From NCBI RefSeq assembly GCF_014645375.1, contig NZ_BMLT01000018.1, forward strand, positions 1 through 64,000: a DNA stretch of 64,000 nt, written 5' to 3'. The DNA comes from Marinobacterium nitratireducens (lineage in GTDB: Bacteria; Pseudomonadota; Gammaproteobacteria; Pseudomonadales; Balneatricaceae). Positions 38,347 through 50,091 of the stretch are shown here, piece by piece. Each line of letters starts with the position of its first letter. The first letter of the stretch is position 1. Made by a program: the position numbers and the translations under genes. The notes beneath the pieces are model-generated. The model saw only the letters and a list, made by a program, of their open reading frames with translations. It did no database searches and was not told the DNA's origin.

Positions 38347-39039
38347 ATGACACTCGAATATATCCGCCAAAGCCTGTTTTTCTTCCGCAGCAACTTTGCC
38401 GTCATCGCCCGTATCCAGCTGCCCTTCATCATCCTGCTGAACCTGGTGGGCTGGCTGATCCAGTCATCGCTGGCACCCGAGTCACCGGCGATGCGCAACG
38501 CCGGTGCACTGCTGATACTGCTGAATCTGACCCTGCTGCCAATCTACTGGGGCGCCACCATCCTGTTCCTGCAGTCGGTGGTCGACAACCGTCCGCTGCG
38601 GGCAATGGAAGCGATCCTTGCCAGCCTGAAGTACTGGCGCCGGCTGTTACTTACCTACCTGGCAATGGTCGTCGCGGTCACTATCGGCCTGCTGTTGCTG
38701 ATCATACCGGGTATCTATGCCGGCGTTCGGCTGTCGTTCGCCGACTATGTCTGCGTGCTGGAAAACCGCAAGGTAAGCGAATCACTGCGCCTGAGCTGGC
38801 AGCAGACCAACGACTACTTCGGTCTGCTGCTCAAGGGCATGCTGATCATCTTCGGCGGCCTGTTCGTGCTGGAGCTGCCATTCGCGCTGATTGCCCAGCG
38901 CGGCGTCGACATGGCCCCCTTCGATACCGCACTGGGCATCCTTTTCGACCTGCTCGGCACCCTGGTGACCATCTATGGTTTTCGGGTGTATTGCCTGATG
39001 AAGGAAGAGACCGCAGGCAACGCGCCTGCCGAGGAATAA
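38347..39039 (+). CDS. YciC-like multi-pass membrane protein
   Basis: The 230-aa product has about six hydrophobic segments and the stretch YAGVRLSFADYVCVLENR, typical of the YciC/UPF0259 group. Function is unknown. ATG 38347 follows the methyltransferase stop by 10 bp, so it is the last gene of the rsuA operon. Tandem repeats begin 3 bp after its stop. Confidence 0.75.
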   Translation: MTLEYIRQSLFFFRSNFAVIARIQLPFIILLNLVGWLIQSSLAPESPAMRNAGALLILLNLTLLPIYWGATILFLQSVVDNRPLRAMEAILASLKYWRRLLLTYLAMVVAVTIGLLLLIIPGIYAGVRLSFADYVCVLENRKVSESLRLSWQQTNDYFGLLLKGMLIIFGGLFVLELPFALIAQRGVDMAPFDTALGILFDLLGTLVTIYGFRVYCLMKEETAGNAPAEE

Positions 39040-39042
39040 CCG

Positions 39043-39119
39043 GGGTTACGGGTTACGGGTTACGGGTTACGGGTTACGGGTTACGGGTTACGGGTTACGG
39101 GTTACGGGTTACGGGTTAC
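39043..39119. repeat. Heptamer tandem array, 11 copies of GGGTTAC
   Basis: Eleven perfect 7-bp units without interruption. The unit count is likely to vary between strains. Confidence 0.97.
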
Positions 39120-39130
39120 GGATAATAGTT

Positions 39131-39174
39131 TCACCTGTCACCTGTCACCTGTCACCTGTCACCTGTCACCTGTC
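39131..39174. repeat. Heptamer tandem array, six copies of TCACCTG
   Basis: Six perfect 7-bp units start 11 bp after the GGGTTAC array. Different sequence, same period. Confidence 0.96.
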
Positions 39175-39178
39175 GGCC

Positions 39179-39250
39179 GTAGGGTGCTGCTGAGCGCAGC
39201 GAAGCGCACCGATATGGCGGTGCGGTGCGCTTCGCTTACCGGCACCCTAA
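39179..39250. repeat. GTAGGGTGC-type palindromic repeat, second copy
   Basis: TAGGGTGC (39180-39187) and its inverse GCACCCTA (39242-39249) bound an inner inverted repeat, AGCGAAGCGCACC against GGTGCGCTTCGCT. It is related to the copy at 35554. Confidence 0.75.
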
Positions 39251-39333
39251 GGCATAGGCTCCGATGCTCAACCGCACCCGACTCAACTCCCCAAGAAAGT
39301 TTCATCACGCTTTAGCGGGAAAAACGTAAATCG

Positions 39334-39530
39334 TAGGATGGGTGGAGCCACGCCTCGGTACGGCGTATCCGTCACTGCTACGGCCAGGGCGTCGAGCAAC
39401 CCATCTTGGGCGACTCATTGATGGGTTCCCTGATATTTGCTCCTGCAATATCAGGATTCCCACAATCCCTGGTAGTTGCGCCGCGTCAATCCCGCGCAAG
39501 GCGTTACCAATGCAGCTCCACCCATCCTAC
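39334..39530. mobile_element. MITE-like element with perfect 16-bp terminal inverted repeats
   Basis: GTAGGATGGGTGGAGC (39334-39349) is mirrored exactly at 39515-39530. The 197-bp interior has no transposase gene and no convincing open frame. The ends match the common GTAGGATGGGT dispersed repeat family. Confidence 0.7.
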
Positions 39531-39545
39531 TTTTATCCCCTCCAC

Positions 39546-39576
39546 AAAAAAGCCGGCCCCGAAGGGCCGGCTTTTT
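39546..39576. terminator. Bidirectional terminator after pnp
   Basis: A 13-bp perfect stem (39547-39559 with 39564-39576) with A5 and T5 flanks, so it works on either strand. It ends pnp transcription from the right. Confidence 0.9.
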
Positions 39577-39636
39577 GTTGCCTTGAGTACTTGCCCCGCG
39601 GGTCATGCACGCGCGGGGGTTTCCTTCAGGGACCAA

Positions 39637-41739
39637 TCAGGAAGCGGATTCGTCTTCGACCAGGTCGCGCATCGACAGCTTGATGCGGCCGCGCATGTCG
39701 ACGTCCAGCACCTTGACCTTGATGACATCGTCCATCTTGACGTAGTCGGTGACTTTCTCGACACGCTTGTCGGCGATCTGCGAGATGTGCACCAGACCGT
39801 CCTTGCCCGGCAGGATGTTGACGAAAGCACCGAAGTCCTCGATACGGACCACCTTGCCTTCGTAGATCTTGCCCACTTCCGCCTCGGCAGTGATCGCCTG
39901 AACACGCTCGATGGCGTTCTTGGCGTTCTGCTTGTTGTCGGCGTAGATGCGAACGGTGCCGTCGTCCTCGATGTCGATCATCGCGCCGGTCTCTTCGGTC
40001 AGCGCGCGGATGGTGGCGCCGCCCTTGCCGATCAGGTCGCGGATCTTCTCCGGGTTGATCTTCAGCAGGGTCATTGCCGGCGCGTTGTCCGGCAGCTCCG
40101 GACGGGCGTAACCGATCACCTTGGCCATCTCGCCGAGGATGTGCTTACGGGCGTGGTAAGCCTGCTCCAGCGCGATCTCCATGATCTCTTCGGTGATACC
40201 GGTGATCTTGATGTCCATCTGCAGTGCAGTGACACCGGACTCGGTACCGGCCACCTTGAAGTCCATGTCGCCGAGGTGGTCCTCGTCACCGAGGATGTCG
40301 GTCAGGACCGCAAAACGATCAGCTTCCTTCACCAGACCCATGGCGATACCCGCCACCGGCGCCTTCAGCGGGACACCCGCGTCCATCATCGACAGCGAAG
40401 CGCCGCAGACGGACGCCATGGAGCTGGAACCGTTGGATTCGGTGATTTCCGAAACGATACGGATGGTGTAAGGGAAATCTTCCTGGCTCGGCAGCACCGC
40501 AGCGACACCGCGACGGGCCAGACGACCGTGACCGATTTCGCGACGGCCGGCGCCACCCATGCGGCCCGCTTCACCGACCGAGTACGGCGGGAAGTTGTAG
40601 TGCAGCATGAACGGGTCTTTGCGCTCGCCTTCGATGGCGTCGATGATCTGCTGGTCGCGGCTGGTACCCAGGGTACAGGTGGCGATGGCCTGGGTCTCGC
40701 CACGGGTAAACAGCGCGGAGCCGTGGGCGCCCTTGAGCAGGTCGATCTCGACGTTGATCGGACGCACGGTCTTGTTGTCGCGACCGTCGATACGCGGCTC
40801 ACCGTCGATGATGCGGTTACGCACGATCTCTTTTTCCAGCGAGCTGAAGATACCCGCCACTTCCTTGTCGCTCGGCTGCCCTTCTTCGCTGCCGGCGATC
40901 TCGGCGACCGCCTGGCTGCGCAGGTTCGCCAGGGTGTTCTGGCGCTGCATCTTGTCGGCGACCTGGTAGGCGCTGGCGATGCCCTCACCGACCAGACCAC
41001 GTACCTGAGCGATCAGGGCTTCGTTCTTCTCGGCCGGCTGCCAGTCCCACTTCGGCTTGCCCGCTTCGGCGACCAGCTCGTTGATCGCCTGCACGGCAAC
41101 CTGCATTTCCTGGTGCGCGAACAGCACGGCGCCCAGCATCTCGTCTTCGGTCAGTTCCTTCGCTTCCGACTCGACCATCAGCACGGCATCGCTGGTACCG
41201 GCGACGACCATGTCCAGCTCGGAGCTGGCCAGCTGCTCGTAGGTCGGGTTTAGGATGTAGCCTTCGGCTTCGGTGAAACCGACGCGGGCACCGCCGATCG
41301 GGCCCAGGAAGGGGATGCCGGAAATGGCCAGCGCCGCGGAGGTGCCGATCATCGCAGCGATATCAGGATCGTTCACCTTGTCGGCGGACATGACGGTACA
41401 GATGACCTGTACTTCGTTCATGTAGCCTTTCGGGAACAGCGGACGGATCGGACGGTCGATCAGGCGCGAGGTCAGGGTTTCCTTCTCGGACGGACGGGCT
41501 TCACGCTTGAAGAAACCACCCGGGATACGGCCGACGGCGTAGTATTTTTCCTGGTAGTGCACGGACAGCGGGAAGAAGTCCTGGCCTTCTTTCGCTTCCT
41601 TGGCGCCGACCACGGTGCAGAGCACCTGGACACCGCCCATGGTGACCATCACCGCGCCGGTAGCCTGTCGGGCAATACGGCCGGTCTCCAGGGTCACTTC
41701 GTGATTGCCGTACTGGAAAGTCTTGGTAGTAGCTTGCAC
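39637..41739 (-). CDS. pnp: Polyribonucleotide nucleotidyltransferase
   Basis: 3'-5' phosphorolytic exoribonuclease and RNA-degradosome component. The 700-aa protein has two RNase PH domains, an all-alpha linker, a KH domain with [14 protein letters not shown] (about residues 560-573) and a C-terminal S1 domain. Length matches E. coli (711 aa). It is the last gene of the rimP-pnp cluster, behind a structured 330-bp leader. Confidence 0.98.
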   Translation of the reverse strand: MQATTKTFQYGNHEVTLETGRIARQATGAVMVTMGGVQVLCTVVGAKEAKEGQDFFPLSVHYQEKYYAVGRIPGGFFKREARPSEKETLTSRLIDRPIRPLFPKGYMNEVQVICTVMSADKVNDPDIAAMIGTSAALAISGIPFLGPIGGARVGFTEAEGYILNPTYEQLASSELDMVVAGTSDAVLMVESEAKELTEDEMLGAVLFAHQEMQVAVQAINELVAEAGKPKWDWQPAEKNEALIAQVRGLVGEGIASAYQVADKMQRQNTLANLRSQAVAEIAGSEEGQPSDKEVAGIFSSLEKEIVRNRIIDGEPRIDGRDNKTVRPINVEIDLLKGAHGSALFTRGETQAIATCTLGTSRDQQIIDAIEGERKDPFMLHYNFPPYSVGEAGRMGGAGRREIGHGRLARRGVAAVLPSQEDFPYTIRIVSEITESNGSSSMASVCGASLSMMDAGVPLKAPVAGIAMGLVKEADRFAVLTDILGDEDHLGDMDFKVAGTESGVTALQMDIKITGITEEIMEIALEQAYHARKHILGEMAKVIGYARPELPDNAPAMTLLKINPEKIRDLIGKGGATIRALTEETGAMIDIEDDGTVRIYADNKQNAKNAIERVQAITAEAEVGKIYEGKVVRIEDFGAFVNILPGKDGLVHISQIADKRVEKVTDYVKMDDVIKVKVLDVDMRGRIKLSMRDLVEDESAS

Positions 41740-41882
41740 TATCTGTCTCCTCGTTCGAGTGAGTCTCGGCCTGCAAACACCGCCCGTTCAGTCCATCGGT
41801 ATAGCCTGTACTCAGTTGCACTCTGCGGCAAAGCGCAATTGAGTACGGGCCGGCTGAATCAGTTGGAAGTTCGCAGGTACAT

Positions 41883-41915
41883 TCGCCGCTCATGCGCGTC
41901 CTGCGCTCGCGGCAT
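41883..41915. repeat. 33-bp direct repeat, copy 1
   Basis: Identical to 41983-42015, exactly 100 bp away. Both contain GCGCGTCCTGCGCTCGCGGC. Confidence 0.95.
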
Positions 41916-41982
41916 GACCGACACGGATGTCGGAAACACCGTTTTTGCAGGAGCAAAAAACGGTGACTGTACATCCTGTACA

Positions 41983-42015
41983 TCGCCGCTCATGCGCGTC
42001 CTGCGCTCGCGGCAT
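41983..42015. repeat. 33-bp direct repeat, copy 2
   Basis: Identical to 41883-41915. It is flanked on both sides by TACATCCTGTACAT motifs, which are themselves palindromic around TGTACA. Confidence 0.95.
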
Positions 42016-42035
42016 ACCGTACATCCTGTACATAA

Positions 42036-42063
42036 AGCAGGGGCCATACATTGTATGGCCCCC
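42036..42063 (-). terminator. Hairpin after rpsO, possible partial terminator
   Basis: An 11-bp stem GGGGCCATACA/TGTATGGCCCC is followed on the minus strand by TGCTTTATG. The T-run is weak, so read-through into pnp is likely. Confidence 0.55.
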
Positions 42064-42073
42064 GGTATTGCTC

Positions 42074-42343
42074 TTAGCGGCGCAGACCCAGGCGCCCGAT
42101 CAGCTGCAGGTAGCGATCGGCGTCTTTTTTCTTCAGGTAGTCCAGCAGCTTGCGGCGCTGGTTAACCATGCGGATCAGACCACGACGGGAGTGGTGATCG
42201 CCTTTGTGTTCCTTGAAGTGGTCCTGCAGGCCGGTGATGTTGTAGGACAGCAGGGCAACCTGTACTTCAGGGGAGCCGGTGTCGCCTTCGCCGCGGGCGA
42301 ATTCCTGGACGATTTCAGCTTTCTTTTCAGCGGTAAGTGCCAT
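42074..42343 (-). CDS. rpsO: 30S ribosomal protein S15
   Basis: Binds 16S rRNA early in 30S assembly. The 89-aa product has [12 protein letters not shown] and [22 protein letters not shown], typical of S15. ATG 42343 (MALTAEKK) has GGAG 7 bp upstream and gives the exact family length; a TTG two codons earlier is open but unlikely. Confidence 0.98.
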   Translation of the reverse strand: MALTAEKKAEIVQEFARGEGDTGSPEVQVALLSYNITGLQDHFKEHKGDHHSRRGLIRMVNQRRKLLDYLKKKDADRYLQLIGRLGLRR

Positions 42344-42415
42344 TTTCAAACTCCGATTTCAATATGCACGCGGCTATTTAGCAGTTCAGCAAGCCAGCCG
42401 CGGGTTGATAGACGC

Positions 42416-42443
42416 GGTGCACCGAGCATATTTTCAGTGCACC
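42416..42443. repeat. Inverted repeat between truB and rpsO
   Basis: GGTGCAC (42416-42422) and GTGCACC (42437-42443) flank an AT-rich centre. Possible operator or RNA hairpin upstream of rpsO; role unknown. Confidence 0.4.
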
Positions 42444-42481
42444 GTCAGTGTTGTCCGCCCGGGGGCAGACTGATGCCGGTC

Positions 42482-43432
42482 TCAGGCGGTCGCCAGCAGG
42501 CGACGGGGCCTCAGGACACCGTCATCGGATATCTGCGCAATACCGAGAAAACGCCCGTTATCGCGCTCGAAAATCTTGATCAGCTCGACCGCTGCCACAT
42601 CACGCAGCGCAAGTCGCTGACCCTGCAGCACCCGCTGAGCCTGCTCCGCTTCGAGTTCGATCGACGGGAGGTCCTCCAGGGCGCTGGTGACGGGCAATAA
42701 TAGCGCATCGAGACGCGCTTGTATGCCCTTTTCATCGTCCGACCCGGCGGCCGGCGTCGCCAGCGATTGCAGCTGCTCCAGCCCGATCATCATGTCGGCC
42801 TTGTAGGGCCCGGTATCGAGCCGGCGCAACATCTGCACGTGGGCGCCGCAACCAAGCAGCAAACCGAGATCCTCGACGATGGAACGGATATAGGTGCCCT
42901 TGGAGCAGCGAATGTCCAGGTCGATTTCGTCACCGCGCAGGGCGGTCATGCGAATCTCGTAGATGGTCACGCGCCGCGGTTTCACTTCCACCTGCACGCC
43001 CTTGCGCGCCAGTTTGTACAGCGGCTGCCCCTGGTGCTTGAGCGCCGAGTACATCGACGGAACCTGTTCGATCTCGCCGAGAAAATGCGCTTCGAGCAGG
43101 GCTTCGATACGGGCACGGTCGAGGTCCGCCGGCACCTCGCGCTGTTCGACGACGTCGCCGTCGGCATCGCTGGTGGTCGTGCGGACGCCGAGCTTGGCGG
43201 TGGTCAGATAGCGCTTGTCGGCATCCAGCAGAAACTGCGAGAACTTGGTGGCTTCGCCGAAGGTAATCGGCAGCATGCCGGTGGCCAACGGGTCCAGCGC
43301 GCCGGTATGGCCGGCCTTGGCCGCGCCATAGAGTCGCTTGACCCGCTGCAGTACGCCGTTCGAGGTCAGACCTGCCGGCTTGTCGACCAGCAGGATACCA
43401 TCGAGCATGCGTCCCTTGGGCTTTCGGGCCAT
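42482..43432 (-). CDS. truB: tRNA pseudouridine-55 synthase
   Basis: Makes pseudouridine 55 in the tRNA T-loop. The 316-aa protein has GHTGALDPLATGML with the catalytic aspartate (about residue 47) and a C-terminal PUA-like region. It starts 3 bp after rbfA ends. Confidence 0.97.
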   Translation of the reverse strand: MARKPKGRMLDGILLVDKPAGLTSNGVLQRVKRLYGAAKAGHTGALDPLATGMLPITFGEATKFSQFLLDADKRYLTTAKLGVRTTTSDADGDVVEQREVPADLDRARIEALLEAHFLGEIEQVPSMYSALKHQGQPLYKLARKGVQVEVKPRRVTIYEIRMTALRGDEIDLDIRCSKGTYIRSIVEDLGLLLGCGAHVQMLRRLDTGPYKADMMIGLEQLQSLATPAAGSDDEKGIQARLDALLLPVTSALEDLPSIELEAEQAQRVLQGQRLALRDVAAVELIKIFERDNGRFLGIAQISDDGVLRPRRLLATA

Positions 43433-43435
43433 GGC

Positions 43436-43831
43436 TCAGTCCTCGTCCGGTGAGCTGTCCTTGCTCTCGCGCTGATACGCCTGCTCGATCAGACTGTGCA
43501 GGCGACGCCCCCGCTCGACGGTTTCGTCGAAGTGGAAGCGCAGCTGCGGCATGACCCGCAGCTTGATGCCGCGCGCCAGCTCGTGACGCAGGAATCCGGC
43601 GGCCTTGTTCAGCACCGCCAGCGATTCCTTGACCGTCTGCGCCTCATCCTGATCACTCAGCGGCATGACGGTGACGTAGACATCGGCATAGCCGAGGTCT
43701 TTCGCCACCCGTACATGACTGACGGTAACCATGCCCAGACGCGGGTCCTTGATTTCGAACTGGATGAGCTGGGCCAGATCCCGCTGGATCTGGTCCGCCA
43801 CCCGTTGTGTGCGACTGAATTCGCGTGCCAT
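43436..43831 (-). CDS. rbfA: 30S ribosome-binding factor A
   Basis: Late 16S maturation factor. The 131-aa KH-type protein starts MAREFSRTQRVADQIQRDLA and contains RHELARGIKLRVMPQLRFHFD. It lies 11 bp after infB, the conserved order. Confidence 0.96.
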   Translation of the reverse strand: MAREFSRTQRVADQIQRDLAQLIQFEIKDPRLGMVTVSHVRVAKDLGYADVYVTVMPLSDQDEAQTVKESLAVLNKAAGFLRHELARGIKLRVMPQLRFHFDETVERGRRLHSLIEQAYQRESKDSSPDED

Positions 43832-43842
43832 TCGTCAGGACC

Positions 43843-46362
<2,520 letters not shown>

Positions 46363-46386
46363 ATTGGTTCTCCTATTCCGTTGACC

Positions 46387-47877
46387 TTACTCATTGTCCG
46401 CAAACCAGGGGGCCCGGGCGGTCATGATCAGCTGCGCGGCACGCTCTTCGTCGATACCTTCGATATCCAGCAAATCCTCGACAGCCTGTTCGGCCAGATC
46501 CTCCATCGTGATCACCCCTTTCGCGGCCAGCAGATAGGCGGTGTGACGATCCATACCGTCCATTTCCAGCAGGTCTGCAGCCGGTTCAGCGTTCTCCAGT
46601 TCCTCTTCGCTGGCGATTGCCAGGTTGAGCAGGGCGTCCTTGGCCCGGGAGCGCAACTCTTCAACGATATCTTCGTCGAACCCGTCGATTTCAAGCATTT
46701 CGTCGACAGGGACGTAGGCAACCTCTTCCAGAGAGGTAAAGCCTTCACCGACCAGGACCTCGGCGACATCTTCATCGACGTCGAGGTGGTTCATGAAGGT
46801 TTCCATGATGGAGCCGATTTCGGACTGCTGCTTCTCGGCAGCCTCGTCTTCGGTCATAACGTTCAGTGTCCACTTGGTCAGCTCGCTGGCCAGGCGGACG
46901 TTCTGGCCACTACGGCCAATCGCCATTGCCAGGGCTTCCTGGGCAACGGCCACATCCATGGAGTGGGAGTCCTCATCGATGATGATGGACGCCACTTCCG
47001 CCGGCGACATGGCGTTGATCACCAGCTGGGCCGGATTGTCGTCCCAGAGAATGATGTCGACACGCTCGCCGTTGAGTTCGTTCGATACCGCCTGCACACG
47101 GGCGCCGCGCATACCGACACAGGCACCGACCGGGTCGATGCGGCCGTCGTTGGTCTTGACGGCAATCTTGGCGCGGGAGCCGGGATCACGCGCCGCGGCA
47201 CGGATCTCGATCACCTCCTCGGCGATCTCCGGCACCTCGATGCGGAACAGTTCGATCAGCATTTCCGGGCAGCTGCGGCTCAGAACCAGCTGCGGGCCGC
47301 GGCCCTCCGCACGCACTTCGAGCAGGATGGCGCGCACGCGATCTCCCATGCGGAACGTCTCGCGACCGATCAGGTGCTCACGCGGCAGCAGCGCCTCGGC
47401 ATTGTTGCCCAGGTCCACGATAATGTTGTCCCGTGTCACCTTTTTGACACTGCCGGAAATCAGCTCGCCCTGATGCTCCTGGTACTGGGCCACCACTTTG
47501 GCGCGCTCGGCTTCGCGCACCTTCTGCACGATAACCTGCTTCGCGGTCTGGGCAGCGATACGACCGAACTTGACCGATTCCACCGCCTCTTCGTAAATGT
47601 CGCCGGGCTGCAGATTGACATCCTGCTCGTGCGCTTCTTCCAGCGTCAGCTCGGTGCCGAGTGCCGGTACTTCTTCGTTGCTGACGACCAGCCAGCGACG
47701 GAAGGTCTCGTAGTCACCGGTCGCCCGGTCGATCTCGACGCGGATGTCGGCCTCTTCGTCGTAACGCTTCTTGGTTGCGGTCGCGAGCGCCAGTTCGATC
47801 GCCTCAAAGATCACCTCTTTGGGGACGTCCTTTTCGTTCGATACCGCTTCTGCTACCAACAGGATCTCTTTATTCAT
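46387..47877 (-). CDS. nusA: Transcription termination/antitermination protein NusA
   Basis: Modulates pausing, termination and antitermination. The 496-aa protein has an N-terminal RNA-polymerase-binding domain, an S1 domain, two KH domains ([14 protein letters not shown] visible) and two C-terminal acidic repeats (AR1/AR2). ATG 47877 (MNKEILLV) gives the E. coli length (495 aa); the ATG 5 codons earlier is less likely. Confidence 0.97.
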   Translation of the reverse strand: MNKEILLVAEAVSNEKDVPKEVIFEAIELALATATKKRYDEEADIRVEIDRATGDYETFRRWLVVSNEEVPALGTELTLEEAHEQDVNLQPGDIYEEAVESVKFGRIAAQTAKQVIVQKVREAERAKVVAQYQEHQGELISGSVKKVTRDNIIVDLGNNAEALLPREHLIGRETFRMGDRVRAILLEVRAEGRGPQLVLSRSCPEMLIELFRIEVPEIAEEVIEIRAAARDPGSRAKIAVKTNDGRIDPVGACVGMRGARVQAVSNELNGERVDIILWDDNPAQLVINAMSPAEVASIIIDEDSHSMDVAVAQEALAMAIGRSGQNVRLASELTKWTLNVMTEDEAAEKQQSEIGSIMETFMNHLDVDEDVAEVLVGEGFTSLEEVAYVPVDEMLEIDGFDEDIVEELRSRAKDALLNLAIASEEELENAEPAADLLEMDGMDRHTAYLLAAKGVITMEDLAEQAVEDLLDIEGIDEERAAQLIMTARAPWFADNE

Positions 47878-47908
47878 GCCACTGCCTCGCAAAACCCGTC
47901 GCAGTTCC

Positions 47909-48364
47909 TCAGAACTGCGGAACTATATTGGCACGATCGATCAGATCGATCGGCAATAGATATTCTTCTTTATCCACCACCAACAGCACTTCGTCGCCTT
48001 CGACGCCATTCAGCAGCCCCTTGAACTTGCGCCGGCCCTCGAAAGGAACGCGCAGACGCAGCTGCACCTGATGGCCCGCCCAGGCGGCGAACTGCTCCAG
48101 CGTAAACAACGGCCGGTCCATCCCCGGAGACGATACTTCCAGGTTGTACTGCCCGCTGATCGGCTCCTCGACATCGAGTATGCCGCTGACCTGATGACTC
48201 ACCTTGGCGCAGTCGTCCACGCTGATTCCGTCTTCACTGTCGATGTAGATACGCAGCACGCTGTGAGCGCCCTGGGCGACGTACTCTATGCCCCAGAGCT
48301 CGAACCCGAGCGCGGTGACGCTGGGCTCTATCAGTTCGTGTAGCAATTTCAGCTTCGCTGACAC
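47909..48364 (-). CDS. rimP: Ribosome maturation factor RimP
   Basis: 30S assembly factor. The 151-aa protein has the N-terminal alpha/beta domain with [11 protein letters not shown] and [10 protein letters not shown], then a C-terminal SH3-like domain. It is the first protein gene of the rimP-nusA-infB-rbfA-truB-rpsO-pnp cluster. Confidence 0.95.
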   Translation of the reverse strand: MSAKLKLLHELIEPSVTALGFELWGIEYVAQGAHSVLRIYIDSEDGISVDDCAKVSHQVSGILDVEEPISGQYNLEVSSPGMDRPLFTLEQFAAWAGHQVQLRLRVPFEGRRKFKGLLNGVEGDEVLLVVDKEEYLLPIDLIDRANIVPQF

Positions 48365-48402
48365 CGGCTAACCTCACTAAGGTTCTGAGCAACCGCCTGA
48401 AA

Positions 48403-48431
48403 CAAAAAATGGGTCACATCTGGACCCATTT
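48403..48431 (-). terminator. Second tandem terminator before rimP
   Basis: A 9-bp stem (48407-48415 with 48423-48431) is followed on the minus strand by TTTTTTGTTTC. It lies 39 bp upstream of rimP, so it would end or attenuate tRNA-operon transcripts. Confidence 0.8.
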
Positions 48432-48464
48432 CTGATCACGGCACCCGTGCCTTGATTTACCTAC

Positions 48465-48490
48465 GAAAAAGCCCCTTGAAGGGGCCTTTT
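48465..48490 (-). terminator. First tandem terminator after tRNA-fMet
   Basis: AAAAGGCCCC paired with GGGGCTTTT (one bulge) with a minus-strand T5 run. The 180 bp between it and the tRNA shows no gene. Confidence 0.78.
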
Positions 48491-48674
48491 CGAAAATATA
48501 CGAATAGGTGGCCAAGGCCGCAGGATCCATACGACGATCTTGCTTGTCCTTAACCGCCGGGCACCCCTTACGTGAGCCCGAACTCAGGCGCGCAAATACC
48601 GAACGCCTGACCCTGAGTAAGATTCTCGAGATGGCTATCATCCCGGGAATACTGCTTAGAACAACTCAGGAAAG

Positions 48675-48751
<77 letters not shown>

Positions 48752-48798
48752 ACAGAAACAGGTGCCATATTATACAGACAACCTGCTTTATTTCAATA

Positions 48799-48884
48799 TG
48801 GTGCCCAAGGCCGGACTCGAACCGGCACGTCCTAGGGACACTACCCCCTCAAGATAGCGTGTCTACCAATTCCACCACTTGGGC
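48799..48884 (-). tRNA. tRNA-Leu (GAG)
   Basis: An 86-nt class II tRNA with a long variable arm, anticodon GAG in CTTGAGGG, GGTTCGAGTCC T-arm and encoded CCA. It lies between secG and tRNA-fMet, the Pseudomonas order. Confidence 0.95.
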
Positions 48885-48902
48885 AAACTCTTTCTGCGGA
48901 TC

Positions 48903-49271
48903 TTACTCCGCGGTCGGCACATCCGAATCGGCCGGCGCGGCTGGCGCCTGCTGTTCGAGTACCGGCAGCTCGGGCTCCTGGCTCGCGCTGCTTTCGATCA
49001 CTTCAGCCGCAGGAATGCCGGCATCACCGATCGACTCGGCCTTGTTCTTTGCGAACACGGCCAACACAAAACTTGTTGCGAAGATACCAGCCGCCATCAC
49101 AGCGGTCATCCGCCCGAGGAAGCTGCTGGTTCCCTGACTGCCGAACACGGTCTGGGATGCACCACCACCAAAGGCTGCACCCGCCTCGGCTCCTTTGCCC
49201 TGCTGCAACAGAACCAGCGCGATCACCGCGATGGCGAGCAGTACATGTGCTACCAGAACCAAAGTTTCCAT
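48903..49271 (-). CDS. secG: Protein translocase subunit SecG
   Basis: Small SecYEG channel subunit in the inner membrane. The 122-aa protein has two helices (about 3-22 and 55-73) around the conserved GKGAEAGAAFGGGASQTVFG loop. A long acidic, Ala/Pro-rich C-terminal tail follows. It starts 4 bp after tpiA. Confidence 0.96.
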   Translation of the reverse strand: METLVLVAHVLLAIAVIALVLLQQGKGAEAGAAFGGGASQTVFGSQGTSSFLGRMTAVMAAGIFATSFVLAVFAKNKAESIGDAGIPAAEVIESSASQEPELPVLEQQAPAAPADSDVPTAE

Positions 49272-49275
49272 TCGC

Positions 49276-50046
49276 TCAACCAGTCACTTTTGCGTCTGCG
49301 GCCGCACCGCAGATCGCGATAAATTCGTTCGCTTTCAGCGAAGCTCCACCCACCAGGCCGCCGTCGATATCGGGCTTGGCGAAAAGCTGCGCTGCATTGG
49401 CCGCGTTGACGCTGCCACCGTACAGAATGCGCATCCGGCCCGCCGCCTCGGCGTCGATTCCGGCTACCAGTTCACGCAAAGCCGCGTGAACCTCCTGCGC
49501 CTGTTCCGGCGTTGCCGTTCTGCCTGTACCTATGGCCCAGACCGGCTCGTACGCCACTACCACCTGCGCCAAGGCGTCACCAGGAATGCTGTCGAGCACC
49601 GTTTTCAGCTGGTGCGACACCACCTCAACCGTCTTGCCGGCTTCACGCTCTTCGAGCGTCTCGCCCACACAGACAATGGGCACCATCCCGGCCGCGCATA
49701 CGGCTTTTGCCTTCTGCGCCACCTGCTCATCACTCTCGGCGAAGAGCGCGCGCCTTTCGGAGTGGCCGACAATCACGTGCCGGACACCGAATTCCTTCAG
49801 CATGCCCAGCGCGACCTCACCTGTGTAGGCCCCGCCTTCGAACGCCGAGGCGTTCTGGGCGCCAATGGCAACCCGGGATCCATCCAGCAACCCGCTAACC
49901 TGGGCGGTATAAACCGCCGGCGGGCAAACCAGAACTTCGATGCCATCGTATTCTGAAACGCCTTTCAGAATCCCCGCAATCAGTTCGGCGTTTGCTGCCA
50001 GATTGCCGTTCATCTTCCAGTTGCCTGCTACGATACCTGTACGCAT
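49276..50046 (-). CDS. tpiA: Triosephosphate isomerase
   Basis: Interconverts dihydroxyacetone phosphate and glyceraldehyde-3-phosphate. The 256-aa TIM barrel has AGNWKMNG, HSERR (catalytic His about 96) and VAYEPVWAIGTG (catalytic Glu about 168). ATG 50046 has GGGAG 4-5 bp upstream; the upstream extension is not conserved. Confidence 0.98.
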   Translation of the reverse strand: MRTGIVAGNWKMNGNLAANAELIAGILKGVSEYDGIEVLVCPPAVYTAQVSGLLDGSRVAIGAQNASAFEGGAYTGEVALGMLKEFGVRHVIVGHSERRALFAESDEQVAQKAKAVCAAGMVPIVCVGETLEEREAGKTVEVVSHQLKTVLDSIPGDALAQVVVAYEPVWAIGTGRTATPEQAQEVHAALRELVAGIDAEAAGRMRILYGGSVNAANAAQLFAKPDIDGGLVGGASLKANEFIAICGAAADAKVTG

Positions 50047-50091
50047 CGAACTCCCCTCTCGAAAGAGGCGCAAATCTTAACCGAGTTAATT

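Larger units (their letters stand above)
41740..42073 (-). other. pnp leader / rpsO-pnp intergenic region
   Basis: Contains several hairpins in the minus-strand transcript: a 12-bp stem (41808-41819 with 41835-41846, one G-U pair) and an ACCGTTTTT/AAAACGGT stem (about 41938-41964). Two 33-bp direct repeats are also present. E. coli pnp is autoregulated through RNase III cleavage of a leader hairpin; the 41808-41846 stem is a candidate for that role here. Confidence 0.55.

Noticed and set aside
39043-39174. Possible CRISPR array
   Set aside because: The units are contiguous 7-mers with no spacers, and no cas genes are near.
39406-41253. 615-aa open frame on the plus strand
   Set aside because: It is antisense to pnp and starts inside the inverted-repeat element.
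48414-48641. 75-aa open frame on the minus strand before rimP
   Set aside because: It runs through two intrinsic terminators and has no conserved features.
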